Under the pieces are notes generated by a model, which searched no databases, was not told the origin of the DNA, and saw nothing but the letters and a program-made list of their open reading frames with translations. This document shows, in pieces, positions 48,713-61,775 of a stretch of 64,000 bases of DNA. Made by a program: the position numbers and the translations under genes. Positions within the stretch are counted from its first letter, which is position 1. The number at the start of each line of letters is the position of its first letter. Source of the stretch: Thunnus maccoyii (Eukaryota > Chordata > Actinopteri > Scombriformes > Scombridae); contig NC_056539.1 of NCBI RefSeq assembly GCF_910596095.1, positions 26,496,501 through 26,560,500 of the forward strand, in the 5' to 3' direction.

Positions 48713-50427
48713 ATCTTATCTTATCTCTATTTGTGAGGGCCAAAGTTAGTGTATATATTCAGTGTAAGGACGTTTTGGCCACGCAGAAAAGGCTATTTGT
48801 GTGTTCTTCTATTCTTGTTCTTCTATTTGTGTTCTTTTTAGGTTTAAAGATAGAATTAGTTTTAGGTTAAGCGTCAAGTAAGTAAGTGTAAGATTTGGGG
48901 CTAGGGAATGCATTATGTCAGTGAGAGTCCTGACAAATGATAGTCTAAGTACAAACACATGTGTTTGTTTGTAGATGTGTGTGTGTGTCCTACTGTTTCC
49001 ATGAATGGTCTGATGTCACAGCGTTTCCATGGTTTTGGGCTGCCTATGTGACACTTGGTCTCCAGGACATCCAGGTCCAGATAATATACATTGCCTGCTG
49101 GGCCCTGATATGCACAAACACAAGTAATAGGAAAGAGGAGGTACAAACATTGTTGTGTGGTCAGATTTTCTAGTATCATTATCGTCAGTATCATGTTTTG
49201 TATTTTTGTTTATGAGTAAAATAGCAGCGTTACGCAAATGTAAGTGAATATCCAAGGCTCAGATGTATGAGAACTCTTCTCTCAAGTACCTTCATTTGTT
49301 CAGTTACATCTTTAAGGAACCATTTAGGAGCTGCTCTGTGTAAATCCCTACAATATTGATTCGAGCAGTAACACTGAAAACAAATGTCAACACTTTGAGC
49401 AGGTGTAACGGCAGCCTTCCAGGTCATGAAGTTGAACTGAGCCCGTTAAAACCTGACCGCAGTTGGACAATAGCCTTCAGCAGCTGACAGCATGAAGTTC
49501 ATAAAGCCTGTTGTGTAAGGTCTGTCCCTGCGGTCCTGCTCTGAAATGACCTGGACTTTATTAACAGTCACTTCAGTCGTAAAGGCCTTTATTCATGAGG
49601 CGTGAAAAGAGATGTCTTCTCATTTCATGACATAAAATTATGTGCTTCGATTTTAATGTTATTCGTATAATGTCGTTTATTATAAGCGACATGTACTGAT
49701 GACATGGCAGTCATTCACAACAAAGTGCACACAACAAATATTTATTGTTTTTAGTCTTTTATATAAATGCCACTATTTTTCATATCTCTGGTTTAGTCCA
49801 GTGGTTCTAAAACTGGGGATTGTGGACTACAAGGAGTCCTTCAGAAGCAGAGTTTAACTTCATTATCATTTACTCAGAGTGAAAGTCAGCACATTGTGAC
49901 AATTTAAGAGGATGATTTTCTGATTAGAACTGATGTTTCACTGTGCACAGCCATTTATAACAACAAATCTTATAAAATGGGCTCCCACTGACATGAAAAT
50001 TGACCACGGCTGGTTAAATCTATCAGTGTGTGACTCTGTTTTACAGGGATTTTTGGTCTTTCAGCAACAAAAGAAGGGAAAATAACCTTTCCACCTCACT
50101 TCCCTTTTTAAACATGAACAAATCACCCACTGACAGAACATTAAAACAACCTGAAGGCAGCATTTCCTGCCAAGCATTTGTCTCTGTACTTACCTGAGCA
50201 TGCAGGTGGACATTTGCTATGCGGTTGAGGGCAAACTTATACCCATCAGCACGATCCTCATTGATGTAAGTGACAGCCAGACGAGACAGCTTCTCCACTG
50301 CTTTGTCATTACAGGGGATAGGATTAAGTTCAATGGGTGCCAGTGAAAAACCCTCACCATACACACACAGTATCTGAATGGATAGCTGGGATAATAGCAG
50401 TAATAATGTACAGATGGATTTGTCCAT
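44473..50427 (-). CDS. fetub: fetuin family plasma protein, most like fetuin-B
   Basis: Secreted type-3 cystatin family protein; mammalian fetuin-B inhibits astacin proteases such as ovastacin. Exons 5' to 3': 50194-50427, 48994-49104, 48470-48557, 47172-47338, 46548-46655, 45905-45991, 44473-44961, giving 427 codons plus TAA. The ATG sits in an ideal GCCACCATGG context. A signal peptide (about 1-24) has a Leu-rich core. Cystatin domain 1 carries YINEDRADGYKFALNRI and YYLDLDVLETKCH (about 38-150). A CPTCP motif (154-158) joins it to cystatin domain 2 (about 159-262; FVEYTVQEC, GFCAGSV, VSCEMF). The Pro-rich tail has SSSSESDE and SSSEE clusters, and ends SCPGPARYTTV, similar to the conserved fetuin C-terminal CPG. 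Intron positions match fetuin genes. LDVLETKCH and the C-terminus favour fetuin-B over fetuin-A (AHSG), but an ahsg-type paralogue is possible. Confidence 0.85.
48681..48706. repeat. (GT)n microsatellite in a fetuin gene intron
   Basis: Thirteen GT units between exons 2 and 3 of the fetuin gene. Confidence 0.9.
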
Positions 50428-51496
<1,069 letters not shown>

Positions 51497-51987
51497 TTGA
51501 TTTATCTGAGTTTTTACACAGATTTTCAAAGTGTAAAACAAAATACATGCATGATTAAAAATGTTGTCTGAGGACACTTGAAGAAAATGTAATTTTCACT
51601 AGCCATGCTTGAGGCATAGCTGTAGGGAGAGTATGTTGTTCTGTTCGTACCAGACTGAAATGTTTCAACATCTACTGGACAGATTGGATAATACTACGGA
51701 TATTCATGGTTCCCAGATGATGCATCCTAATTGCTTTGGTGATCCCTTCACTTTTCCTCTTGAGCCACCGATGTCTCAACTACGGAGCCCCTAAGGGAAC
51801 ATGGGCAAAAGAATATACAGTATATATAATGCCATAGCATGCGCACGAGATAAAATTCATTCACACATTTTGATTAATTCGTGCGCACTGGATAATAAAC
51901 AGGGAGCCAGCACAACAGACCAGCCTTTCTCCCCCGGAGCATGAAGTGCAGTGCACCTGCTTCAACTATTGCCTGTCATCGACTGTG

Positions 51988-52229
51988 GCTGCCCACTGCC
52001 CCTAAATAGTTAGGATGGGTATGCTGTATAACAATATAATAGAATGGGTAAGGATAGGATGCAGAGTATAAATTCTTGTTATATAAAATGTTATTGGAAA
52101 ATAAAGAAATTCTGATTCTAACAGGATGATAAATGGATTTCTGCAAGTGTCAACAAGCACTTAACAGTCCAAGACTAACTGATACTCCCTCTCAGGTCGG
52201 TAAATGTGAACACGGAGTTGGAACATCGA
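51988..52229 (+). repeat. left arm of a 0.23-kb inverted repeat pair
   Basis: Begins GGCTGCCCACTGCCCCTAAA, then GTTAGGATGGGTATG, GGATAGGATGCAGAGTATAA, AATAAAGAAATTCTGATTCT and ends GAGTTGGAACATCGA. The same series is found on the opposite strand at 53114-53337, with roughly 80-85% identity by eye. The CCCACTGC...GGATGGGT...AATAAA pattern is typical of fish SINE or LINE 3' tails. Confidence 0.75.
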
Positions 52230-52449
52230 CAAAAGGTTTGTGACCTCACATCGGTTGAACCCTTCTGACACCTTTTACTCTTGCCCGGCGCCACCAGGGG
52301 TCTTAAGGGGGCATATAACCTTCTCAGTTGTTATTTTGACTCCCTGTTTAAGCTTTGTGTATCTGTATATAAAAAAGCAAAAACAACAAAGTTATTTGCC
52401 GTGATACATACGTCTATCGCTTAGCTGTTGTTTCAGAACCATGGACAGT

Positions 52450-52482
52450 GCTGTTTGTGGGGGCGCGTGCGCCACAAACAGC
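52450..52482. repeat. GC-rich near-perfect hairpin
   Basis: GCTGTTTGTGG-GG-GCGC, then GT, then GCGC-CACAAACAGC: two 14- to 15-base arms with a small bulge and a 2-base loop. It lies between the two arms of the larger inverted repeat. Confidence 0.7.
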
Positions 52483-52727
52483 TGTTTCCACGCGCCTCCA
52501 CCTGCTGATTTTGACAGAGATTCATTCATAAATTCAAAAAACATTTAGCGCTCTTTTCTGAGTAAAAATGTATTTTTTGGTTTTGAAACAGTAGCCTTTT
52601 GTTGTTGTTATGCCTTTCTAAGGCTATTGCATCGTTAAATCATTGAATTTCATTTTATGTATAAAATTGCCCCCTTGCAATTTTTAACAGCCTCCTCAGT
52701 CACTTCATCCTGACGCTGGACCTGCTT

Positions 52728-52818
52728 TTACTCAAAAAGTACCAATACCCAAATATAAAAGTACTCCTTAAGTAAAAGTCTTGCATTCAAAATCTTACTT
52801 AAATAAAACACTCACAAT
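52728..52818. repeat. fragment of the hAT-like repeat also seen at 12.9-13.5 kb
   Basis: Contains TTTACTCAAAAAGTACCAAT, AGTAAAAGTCTTGCATTCAA and AATCTTACTTAAATAAAACA, which belong to the same common teleost family (tracts of ACTTAAGTAAAAGT). It is a short fragment without its ends. Confidence 0.55.
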
Positions 52819-53113
52819 GTAAATTGGCCCCACTCATTGTTATATTTATTATATTAAGATAGAGAGAGACAATTCCTGCAAAAAATATTCATCCTTCTTG
52901 AAATTTTTCATGTTTTATTGTTTTACAACATGGGGTCAAAGAGGATTTAATGTGACATCTAGGATAATCACAGCCTCATGAAATTTTAATCTCAGTAACT
53001 AGTGACCTAGGCCATTGAAAGGATGTAGGACTTGCCTAAGTACATTGACAATAAATGGGATTTCCTGAGGTTTTTTCAGAAAGGAGTGCTTGCTATCCAG
53101 TCTCAGCTGTGAT

Positions 53114-53337
53114 TCGATGTTCCAACTCTGTGTTCACATTTACTGACCTGACGGGGAATATCAGTCAGTCTTGGACCGTTTAGTGCTTGTTGACACTTAA
53201 CAGAAATCCATTCATCATCCTGTAACAATCAGAATGTCTTCATTTTCCGAGTAAACTGTGTATAACAGGAATTTATACTCTGCATCCTATCCTTACTCAT
53301 TCTATACCCATCCTAACTATCTAGGAGCAGTGGGCAA
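53114..53337 (-). repeat. right arm of the 0.23-kb inverted repeat pair
   Basis: The reverse complement starts GCCCACTGCTCCTAGATAGT and ends GAGTTGGAACATCGA, matching the arm at 51988-52229 in the opposite direction. It lies just past the end of the minus-strand LINE reading frame, so it may be that LINE's 3' UTR. Confidence 0.7.
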
Positions 53338-53345
53338 CTAAAGTC

Positions 53346-55445
53346 TGACACCCAATATTTGAAGCGTATTTTTTGACTGGGGTCTTTCCTAGTTTAATTC
53401 TGGAGCCAAAGAGGATGGCCTCTGTTTTCCCTTGGTGAAGAGACAGCTTGTTATCAGAAAGCCAAGTCCCAACATTTGAAGCTCCTCATTCAAAGACTTT
53501 TCCACAACTACAAAAAAGGTCAGCTGAATAGGCATTCTTCTCTTGAGGGACCCCACAGCTGATAGTTTTAGCTTTAGAAAATGTCCCATTGACATCCACA
53601 ATCTGTGTCCTTCCAAAGGGTAAGAATTGACCCATTTTAAGGCCAACTTGCTAAACCCCATGGCATTTAGCTTAAACAGCAGCATACCGTGATCTACAGT
53701 ATCAAAGGCCTTTTGAAGGTCTAACATGACTATTCCACAGAAATTGACTGCATCAACTTCCTTTCTGATGTGGTCCATTAGATACAAAAGTCACATTTTG
53801 GTTTGGTGGAATGAGATTTTCTGAAACTTGACTGTAGTTCAAATAAAATGTTGTGACTCAACAAGTATGTATTTATCTGTTCATGTATGATCTTTTCGAT
53901 GACCTTGGAAAGGACACTTAAAATTGAAATTGGTCCTTTCTCAAACTTATTATCCCTCTTATAGAGGGGAATGACTCTTGTACTCTTGAGATCTGTGGGT
54001 ACTTCCCCTTGCTCTATAGAGAGATTGATTAAATGGGCTACAGCAGGCATAATACATTCTGCTGCATCCTTTAGGAACCTGGCAAGTTTAGTGTCTAAAC
54101 CTGTTGCTTTATTGTAATTCAGTTCATTCAGTCCCTTAAGGACTGTATTCTCCATTACTCTGTTAAAATAAAATGAGTCAGCTTGAAGTCCTTGTTGAGA
54201 ATAAAAGCTTTGTACCTGTGTTTCTCCATACAGACCTGAATGACAAAGGAGATCCTTCACCAGACTGTTTGCAACTGATATAAAGTATGAGTTCAAACAT
54301 TCACTACTTCACTTTTAACTGATGTAACTTTACTATTAATGTCAAGACTAAAACTGCTGGGTTTGGATTTTAGTCATTTCCTATATCCTAACTCTTTTAG
54401 AGATTTCCACAGCTTGCATGAGTCATTTCTGTGTTCAATTATTTTTTCACAAAAAAACATATATATATATATGACCGTCTTTATCGCCCTGTTCACTTCA
54501 TTTCATAATCCCTTATATTGCAAAAAACTGGACTCATCCCTGGTTTTCTTAAAAATGCAAAGCTTAAATTTCTTAACTCACTCAACTTTAAAATGTCATC
54601 CATTACCTAAGGCTCTGTCCTCTGTTTGATTCTGATTATCTTAATTGGAGCCATCTTATCCACTACTTTAAAAAAAATTGATTTAAAATGTACCCAGGCT
54701 TTATCAAAATCACCACAATTTAATACAGTGGACCAATCTGCTTTGTTCATACTCTCAATGAGGGAAGTTTTGCTGTAGTTTTTTCAGAGACCTGATTTTC
54801 ATTGTATTATGGCACTTAAAAACATTTTTCTGTATCTTTCTAGTAGCATATATCAAAGAATGATCACTAAGACCATATTCCACCACTCCACTTTTGCTAA
54901 TCCTTTTTGCTAATCCTGGTCCTATCTGACACTGAATAAGGTCAAAATAAGGTTTATAATTGTTTGAGTAGTAGATGTAACTCTAGTGGGTTCATTAATT
55001 AACTGGTGGAGATCAAACATTTTACAAAATTTAAAAAATGCTTTATAGATTGCAGTGTCCTTGTTGAGAACGTCCATGTTCAAATCCCCTGTAACAATAA
55101 CACTGCCTTTGTATCATCACAATTTGAACATGTCTCCTCAAGCAGTTCATAAAAGTTGCCCTGATTAGGAGGACGACAACATGTTCCAACTAAAATAGGC
55201 TTGCTTTTGGGTAAAATAATATCCAACCACATGGCTTTGATGAGCTCATTGTTTAAGTCTGTTCTGATGTTACAATCAATGTTGGACCTGATATAAACAC
55301 AGACACCTCCACCTTTGTGATTTCTATCTCTCCTTATCACAGTGAAATGCTCGATTTCTATTCCAGAGTCGGTTATGAAATCATCAAGCCAAGATTCAGT
55401 CCAACATATGATTGCCACTTTACTCTCACAGGAGATCATAGCAAG
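53346..55445 (-). mobile_element. decayed LINE (L2/CR1-type) with endonuclease and reverse transcriptase remains
   Basis: Reading on the minus strand: an APE-type endonuclease piece at 55080-55439 (CWTESWLDDFI, RRDRNHKGGGVCVYIR, CCRPPNQ), then an RT piece at 53778-54296 (NKATGLDTKLARFLKDA, STRVIPLYKRDNKFEKGPIS, SVLSKVIEKIIHEQINTYL), then 53389-53787 (MLDLQKAFDTVDHGMLL, RT motif A). I do not see the second catalytic block, and the pieces lie in different frames, so frameshifts have killed it. The upstream open frames at 55461-55930 may be its 5' part, but I could not place them. The family call rests on motif style only. Confidence 0.85.
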
Positions 55446-56559
55446 TGTAATCCCCTTGAATCAAACAGAGTCCAGGTTTATGGCATCCTTCCAAACCTCA
55501 TTGTTCACAAGCCAGTTCTGAGATGAGCTTATAGTAGTGTCAACATCACTTCGCCTACACTGGACCGTTACTCCTTTCCTCGTCACAGCCGGAATTTCTA
55601 CCGAGTCAGACCCACCCATCACGCAGCCATGCAGCTGGCAGCAGCTTGGAGATGGACCCCCATCTGAGGGGCCTTCCAAGGTCTCAGTGTGAGGAGGCTG
55701 CGTCCAACTCTCCACCACCCTTGATCGAGATCCATGAGACTGAGCCAGGGACCTTGCAAAGTCTCGAGATACCCGTACCAAGCCTGCAGGGTGTGGTTAA
55801 TGTCTGCACCTCGGCTTTCATTGAGGGGGGTTTGATATTTGTCTTGCCTGACCTAGGCACTGATGGATACTGTCCAACAATAGGAGACACAGAGATATTA
55901 CTAGAAAAATCACTTCTCTGTTTGTCCATATTTACACCTTTTTTCTTGTGGTGTATGTGTTGCCAGGTATGTGAAATGCTGTGCGTTACCCGACCTCAAA
56001 CTTGGAAGCTGTAAATTTCACCATGTTTTATACTGTTTTATTATTTATTTAGCAAGTTAGCCTGTTGAACTTTGCATTAGCATATTGTGTGGCTAATATG
56101 GCTAGCGATGTTGGACTAAAGTTATACTGAGGAACAGTCAAGAGAAAATGTGTGAAAGTTAAGCCTCATTTGAAGCCAACTAAATAATGACAGTGATAGG
56201 TTGGATGGTGGTAACTGTTTTTTCATGTTGCTTTTTGTGGAACTTTGAATTGCAGTGCTAGCCCAGCTAGCCTTGTTGTTAAGTTCTGTTCTGCTCCATG
56301 ATCCTCGCTGGTATTTGTGTGTTATCGCTGTAACATTACGTAAATGTACTTGATAGACATGCCATGAAGGTAACGATACATGTGTGAAAAAGAAATGGTC
56401 AAACTGCAGGAATTCCTTTGCTTGGCAATGTTGTGTAACTTTGATTAGCACCCAGCAGCTAACTTGCTCAGATCATAAAGCTGTAGTGGCTGGTTGTGGC
56501 AGTGTGTGTAAAATCAGGCTGAGGCTAATACGTCCATTCTGGTCCACAGATAAACTTAC

Positions 56560-56879
56560 TGACACTACTGTAGCTCTGTTGCAGTTCCAGTATGAATATG
56601 AATACTGTCAATTGTCTCTCCTGTTGTGGTCACATAATCTCATATTGTATCATGGCCGGAAAGCCACAACCAGCTCTGGAGTGGGGCTTCGGGAGCAGCA
56701 GCTCATTTGCATAGACACAGTAATAGCCCATTGAGAACAGGACTGAAACAGAGGGGTATAGAGACATGCTGGAATGCATAATCTCAGTGGTATTTTCAGC
56801 AAAAAACTTCAAAGACATGTTTTGGGGACCTCAGACACCTATTAACTAGATGAAAAGGAGTATAATACGTCACCTTTAA
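56560..56879. mobile_element. end of a TTAA-type non-autonomous DNA transposon
   Basis: Carries phrases I know from abundant fish elements: TCATTTGCATAGACACAGTA, AACAGAGGGGTATAGAGACA, TTTTCAGCAAAAAACTTCAA, GACATGTTTTGGGGACCTCA, and ends GTATAATACGTCACCTTTAA with TTAA at the border. The left end was not located; the element may begin near 56.0 kb. Confidence 0.6.
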
Positions 56880-58054
56880 ATTGTTGCTGTGCCAAGTTGT
56901 CATTCATGAAGTTTAAATCATATGAGAAATAAGGTAGTAAGTTCTATTAGATTCTCCAGAATATCCTCTATACAAGATTGTACCATACTATTTCGTCGCA
57001 CTGCATTTGGGCAGTCAGCTTTCTCTGTGAATGCCACAACTCAGTGGTATTCTCTACCTGAGGATATGAAGAACAGTTCAGAGCAGTTCAATCAATACAA
57101 TCAAGGCCAAATTAAAAAATCTACTAAAGACCAATCAGCTCTGTGACCACTCAGTCTAAACTTCATCTATGGTCTTCTCATTAGCACAGGTAGTCTTTAA
57201 TCGACAAGTTTACGTTATTAATTTCTAATTGATATTGTGGGTGTATGTGATGTGCTGTTGTGTGTGGCTTTGTATTTTGTATGGTGTGTTCTGTGTGTTT
57301 TTTGCTTTGTACTGTTTGTTGTGCTGTTGTATGTTTTGATTGTGTGGGACTGCGGATGTAAATTAGCTTTGAGCTAACTGCGGTGCAGTACACTGTCCCA
57401 ATAAATAAATACAATCAATGATCATCAGTCAAAAAACAGTTTGTCTATGTGTTCCCTGTAAGTGTGTTTCAGTTTGGTGATGTTTTGGTTGAACAGCTAG
57501 CTATAAGTACACCTTAAGTGGTTAAATATTTAACATCAAATTCAAGTGCAGTGGGTTCTTTTTGTAAGCATCTGTCCAGGGATAACCATTTAATCCATTT
57601 CAAATATTCACTGAACCTGATTCAGCTCTCAACAGAGGCTGGAGGAGGGAGAGAGAAAGAGAGACTCACTCAGCAGAACAAATTCTGCTAATATCAGAAG
57701 AAGAAAAAAAGAGCTGCCTCAATGTTGTGTGTGTCTTTGTGTGTGTGTGTTGGTTTGTGTGTGTTTCCATAGAGGAAAATGTGCACTAGTGTTTGTCTGT
57801 GTGCACATTTGACCGTGCAGAGCCGTGCCTGCATGTGTTAGTGTTACCGGCAGCCAGTTGTGTTGCAGCAGAAAGCAGAAAGAGTCTGTGGGGGAGAGAT
57901 AAGAACGGCAAGACTGCTCCAAGGACTCGCTCTACCAGCACAACGCCAGACCCAAGTTAGACAAACCTCCTTTGATGTGAGCACAGTGTAATCTCCCCTT
58001 CTGCTTGCTACGGAGAGATGCCACGCTGTATAGCGATGCCCAGGCCCAGATACG

Positions 58055-58111
58055 ATGGGGCCGGTGCCACTGGGGCTCCTGCTGTTCACTTTGTACAGTG
58101 ATGAGCCTGGG
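58055..58111 (+). CDS. candidate first coding exon with a signal peptide; gene unknown
   Basis: An ATG at 58055 opens MGPVPLGLLLFTLYSDEPG, a short hydrophobic stretch like a signal peptide. It is followed by a good donor (CCTGGG then gtaagaga). The upstream 350 bases could be a leader, but they contain other ATGs out of frame. No second exon could be found up to the right edge, so the gene, if real, has a large first intron. A purine-rich microsatellite begins right after the donor. I do not recognise the protein; this may be chance. Confidence 0.2.
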
Positions 58112-58192
58112 GTAAGAGAAGAGGAGAGAAGAAGAGAGAAGAGAAGAGAAGAGAAGAGAAGAGAAGAGAAGATGGAAGAGGAAGAAGAGGAA
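58112..58192. repeat. (AGAAG)n purine-rich microsatellite
   Basis: Repeats of GAGAAGA and related units, all purine on the plus strand. The Arg/Glu-rich and Ser-rich open frames over it are repeat by-products. Confidence 0.9.
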
Positions 58193-59734
58193 ATCATTGG
58201 TTGGAGTGGAGAATATCAGTGTGACATGGTCCAAATACAGTTTAATTGGAGTTACAATGAAACCTTTCAAAAGTGAAAAGTTTTACTCTGACATGGACAT
58301 GGATGCTGTTTCACAGACCTTTCCACCTTGCCAAGAACACATTTTAGGGCAAAAAATTGGCAGAGAGGAGGGGGGAAAAATGGTTTCTTTACTGCACTGT
58401 ACTGCACTTAATGAAAAAATAAGGCCAATGCCATTTATCCTCTTTCCCTAACCCTCTACCTGAGATTTGTGTGTCTCAGTCAGAGTATTTACACTTTGTC
58501 TTTTATCATTACTTTCACCATCTCTCACAAACATGTGTGAATGAATAGAACAAAATTACAGGATGGCAGCCAGCCTTTATCTTTTGCAAATCATCGTCTT
58601 TATCTTCATCTCACATGCTTTTATTCAAACGCTCTCTTTGCCTTTGTCTTCTTTTTTTTTTTTTTGCTTTTTATCTGTTTTCTTTTTCTTTCACTCTCTG
58701 ATCCTTTCTGTTTTTCTTTCCATCACAGAATGCTGCTGGTATTTCTTTCTTATCTTATTGGTCACAGTCTGCACAGAGAAGGGAAGACATTAGGATGGGG
58801 AGAGAGCAGGAAGAAGGATAATTCTCTCATTTAATTGGTTTCAAACTTTTTTCTCCACTGGAAGACCTGTTTCCTACACTGTTGTGGCCAAAACATGGAC
58901 ACTGGTGCTAAACCCATTAAATTTCACTGTAATTGGTCAAGCTATGAGCTCATACTAGCAAAGCTTTTTACAGCTGATTGGCATTCTCTGCAGCAGTGGT
59001 CACAAATCCCTGTCATTTTACTTGGATAAAGTAGTCAGCTTTAGACTCCTAATTTCCTTGTCATGTATTCAGCTTCTTGTACAGCAGCTGCAGGGAGTAA
59101 ATGAGAGCAGGACACCCGCACTGAAACATTAGTTGTAATATGAGAAGTTCTGTGATTTTATTCCTGCAATTCTGTCAATTGGACAGAAAGAAGAATCTAT
59201 TTATCTTTTTGCACAATTACATGCAAATACTGTCCATCTCAAAATGTGATGTCTTGTTCAGATAAACGTATTCAGGGATTCACTTTAAGGGACAGTTGTA
59301 ATGAGTAACCAGTAGTTATGATTCTAAATTTAATTAACAACAAAGAAAACATTCTCAGTTGTCTTTGTGGTGTTGATATTTATCAACACAATGTTAAATG
59401 ATTTTTGGTTTGGGAAGTCACAAACAATACAGTTTTAAAGATAATTACATCTTTTTTTCCCCACCATTCCTAATAATTTACATAATTTAAGACTATGTTC
59501 CTGTGTTTGATCACATTCTAAGATATTTACTCTTTTTTCTTGTGTTGTTTTTAATCCTAAATATAATTAAATATATGCAATACACATATGATGCTGCATT
59601 TACAATGAAGAGGAAGCCTAAATATAATGCTAAGCCATAATAGTGAAAAATCTTACAATTTATTCAACTTGACTGTAAATCTACAGGTGGTAGCTGGTAA
59701 AAATGTAATTCTTTATTTTGTAATTTGTAAAACA

Positions 59735-59784
59735 TACAAACAAACAAACAAACAAACAAACAAACAAACAAACAAACAAACAAA
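59735..59784. repeat. (CAAA)n microsatellite
   Basis: About twelve uninterrupted ACAA/CAAA units. Confidence 0.95.
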
Positions 59785-61639
59785 TACCAGCTCCTCTTTT
59801 GTCTTGCAACATTCGTATTAATGCTGCAAGACATGCTGCAATGCTGTGGTCTGAATTTAAAGCTGCACAATGATTTTTGGCCTTGACAGATTCTCACCTA
59901 ATAAAGCTGTTATGGTTAATGGGTTGCACACTCCACATCCAGCAGAAACAGATAAACTGGACACCTAATGAATATCAAGTCCAAAATTCACTTTTTTGTT
60001 TTTGTTTTCTGCTTTGGTCTCCATCAGCCCCTGTGGAAAAAGTCTCTGGCTCTTCCCCATCGGCCAGCAAGCTCTTTTTTTGTTGTTTGGTGATGCAGTT
60101 GGAAATTGGGTTGTTCAGAGCAGTGAGACTCAACCAGACCATAAATGCGCTTCAGTCAGGATGCTCACATCAAGGTTTTAACCATTTATTGCAACAATAT
60201 GCATTTTACTTTGGCTGTGTGGCTCTGCTCATGTGATGTTCCAGTACAAATCTGATCAAGCTTGACACAGACTGTCCCTGAGCTCACACAGCCTCCTGGC
60301 AAAGCATTACTTGATGAACATGAGCACACAAAGAAAGACTCAAAATTCAAGAACAACTAAGTGCTAAAACAGGAAGAGGCTGGGGAGGCGGAAAGAGGTG
60401 AATTTCTGAAAGCAGGCAGCAGTGTAACTGCGAGGATGCAGCTCAGCATTATTGTACGCAAATTGAATCTGCCCTAAATGTTTATATGTACCACCTGTTG
60501 CAAGAAATAGGTCATGGGCATACATGATTGGAGGGTGTTTGGAACATGTGACTATAAACTGGCTTCTGTGCTTGCCTGAACTACTGCAAGGCTCCATTAT
60601 AAAACCAAAACAATGAGGTAAAAGCAACAATAAAGCTGTGTAGAACTGCAGAATTGCTGTAACTTCTTGTTCTTCTTATATCACTGTAACTACAACTGAC
60701 CCAATTTCACATCAAAGATAGTAATTGTGATTCGTTTATCATATAAAAAATATGCATTAATACAGCTTTGATGTTCTTACACAATTTAGCAAATCACATT
60801 TTCAGCTTGTCATTCACAGAATTGGGATGAATTAGAATGAGTGAGAAGGAAAGATTTGGCAAAACTGATTTAAAGACATCACGGGACACAGATGAGTTGC
60901 TAAGCCATTACAGTAAATGAGGCTGTAACCACAGTGCATCACCAGAGAGAAAATATACAGGAACATAGTCATGTCAGGGCGTATTATAGAGACCTAGAGC
61001 TGGAATGATGACGCACAGTATGAGAGACTGGCTCAATCACTGAATGTGATTGAAGTACCATGTGTGGTACTCCAAACCCTGGCTCTTATAATGCATTGCC
61101 CACTCCTCATTTTACCTCCTCGGCCATCTCGAAGACATATAACGACCAGTCACCTGCTACCCGCTACCCAGCTGGACATCAGTGCTAACAAAAAAAATCA
61201 TTATTTGGCAATAATATTTTGGCTAATTGGAAAATGGCATAACAGCTGCTAGTAATTTTGATTTCAGGCTGTTTGTTTGTGTGTGCATAGTGAATATGTT
61301 CAAATGTGTTTGGGTGCATGTGTTCATTGCTTGTACTGTATATAGTGTTTAAAAGTCTGTGTGCAGATGGTGCCTGCCTGTGTATACACATGATTTCCTG
61401 TGTCCATGTACTCTTGTGTGTGTGTTTGCTCATGTATTTATGTGTGTTATGTGTGAGGGGGGGGGTTAAAGAGAAGTCACTGAGTCAATGCATGACCTTG
61501 TCTAACCGACTGGGTATCAAACTCATGACAACTAAAACTTTTTCAGCCCTAAAGCCTATTTATACACCCATACAGGCCTCTTTGAAGTCGGCACTTAAAA
61601 GCACCACTAACTCACCCTGGAGGAAGAGACTGGCACACA

Positions 61640-61775
61640 GAGGATGCTCTGGATGTCTCAGCCTGTGTGTGTATGTGTGTGCGTGCGCGGGTGGGCGCAT
61701 GTATGCGTACGTTTGGAAATGTGTGAGAATGTGTCCAATGCGTGCGTACATGCATGTGTGCGTATGTGTGCGCTC
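61640..61775. repeat. degenerate GT/GC-rich simple repeat
   Basis: GTGTGTGTATGTGTGTGCGT continues with CG-containing interruptions (GTGCGCGGGTGGGCGC). It sits inside a 164-codon open frame that has no coding character otherwise. Confidence 0.75.

Noticed and set aside
55461-56014. Overlapping open frames on both strands upstream of the LINE endonuclease
   Set aside because: Possibly the 5' part of the LINE, but no motif is visible, so no separate gene or ORF1 is called.
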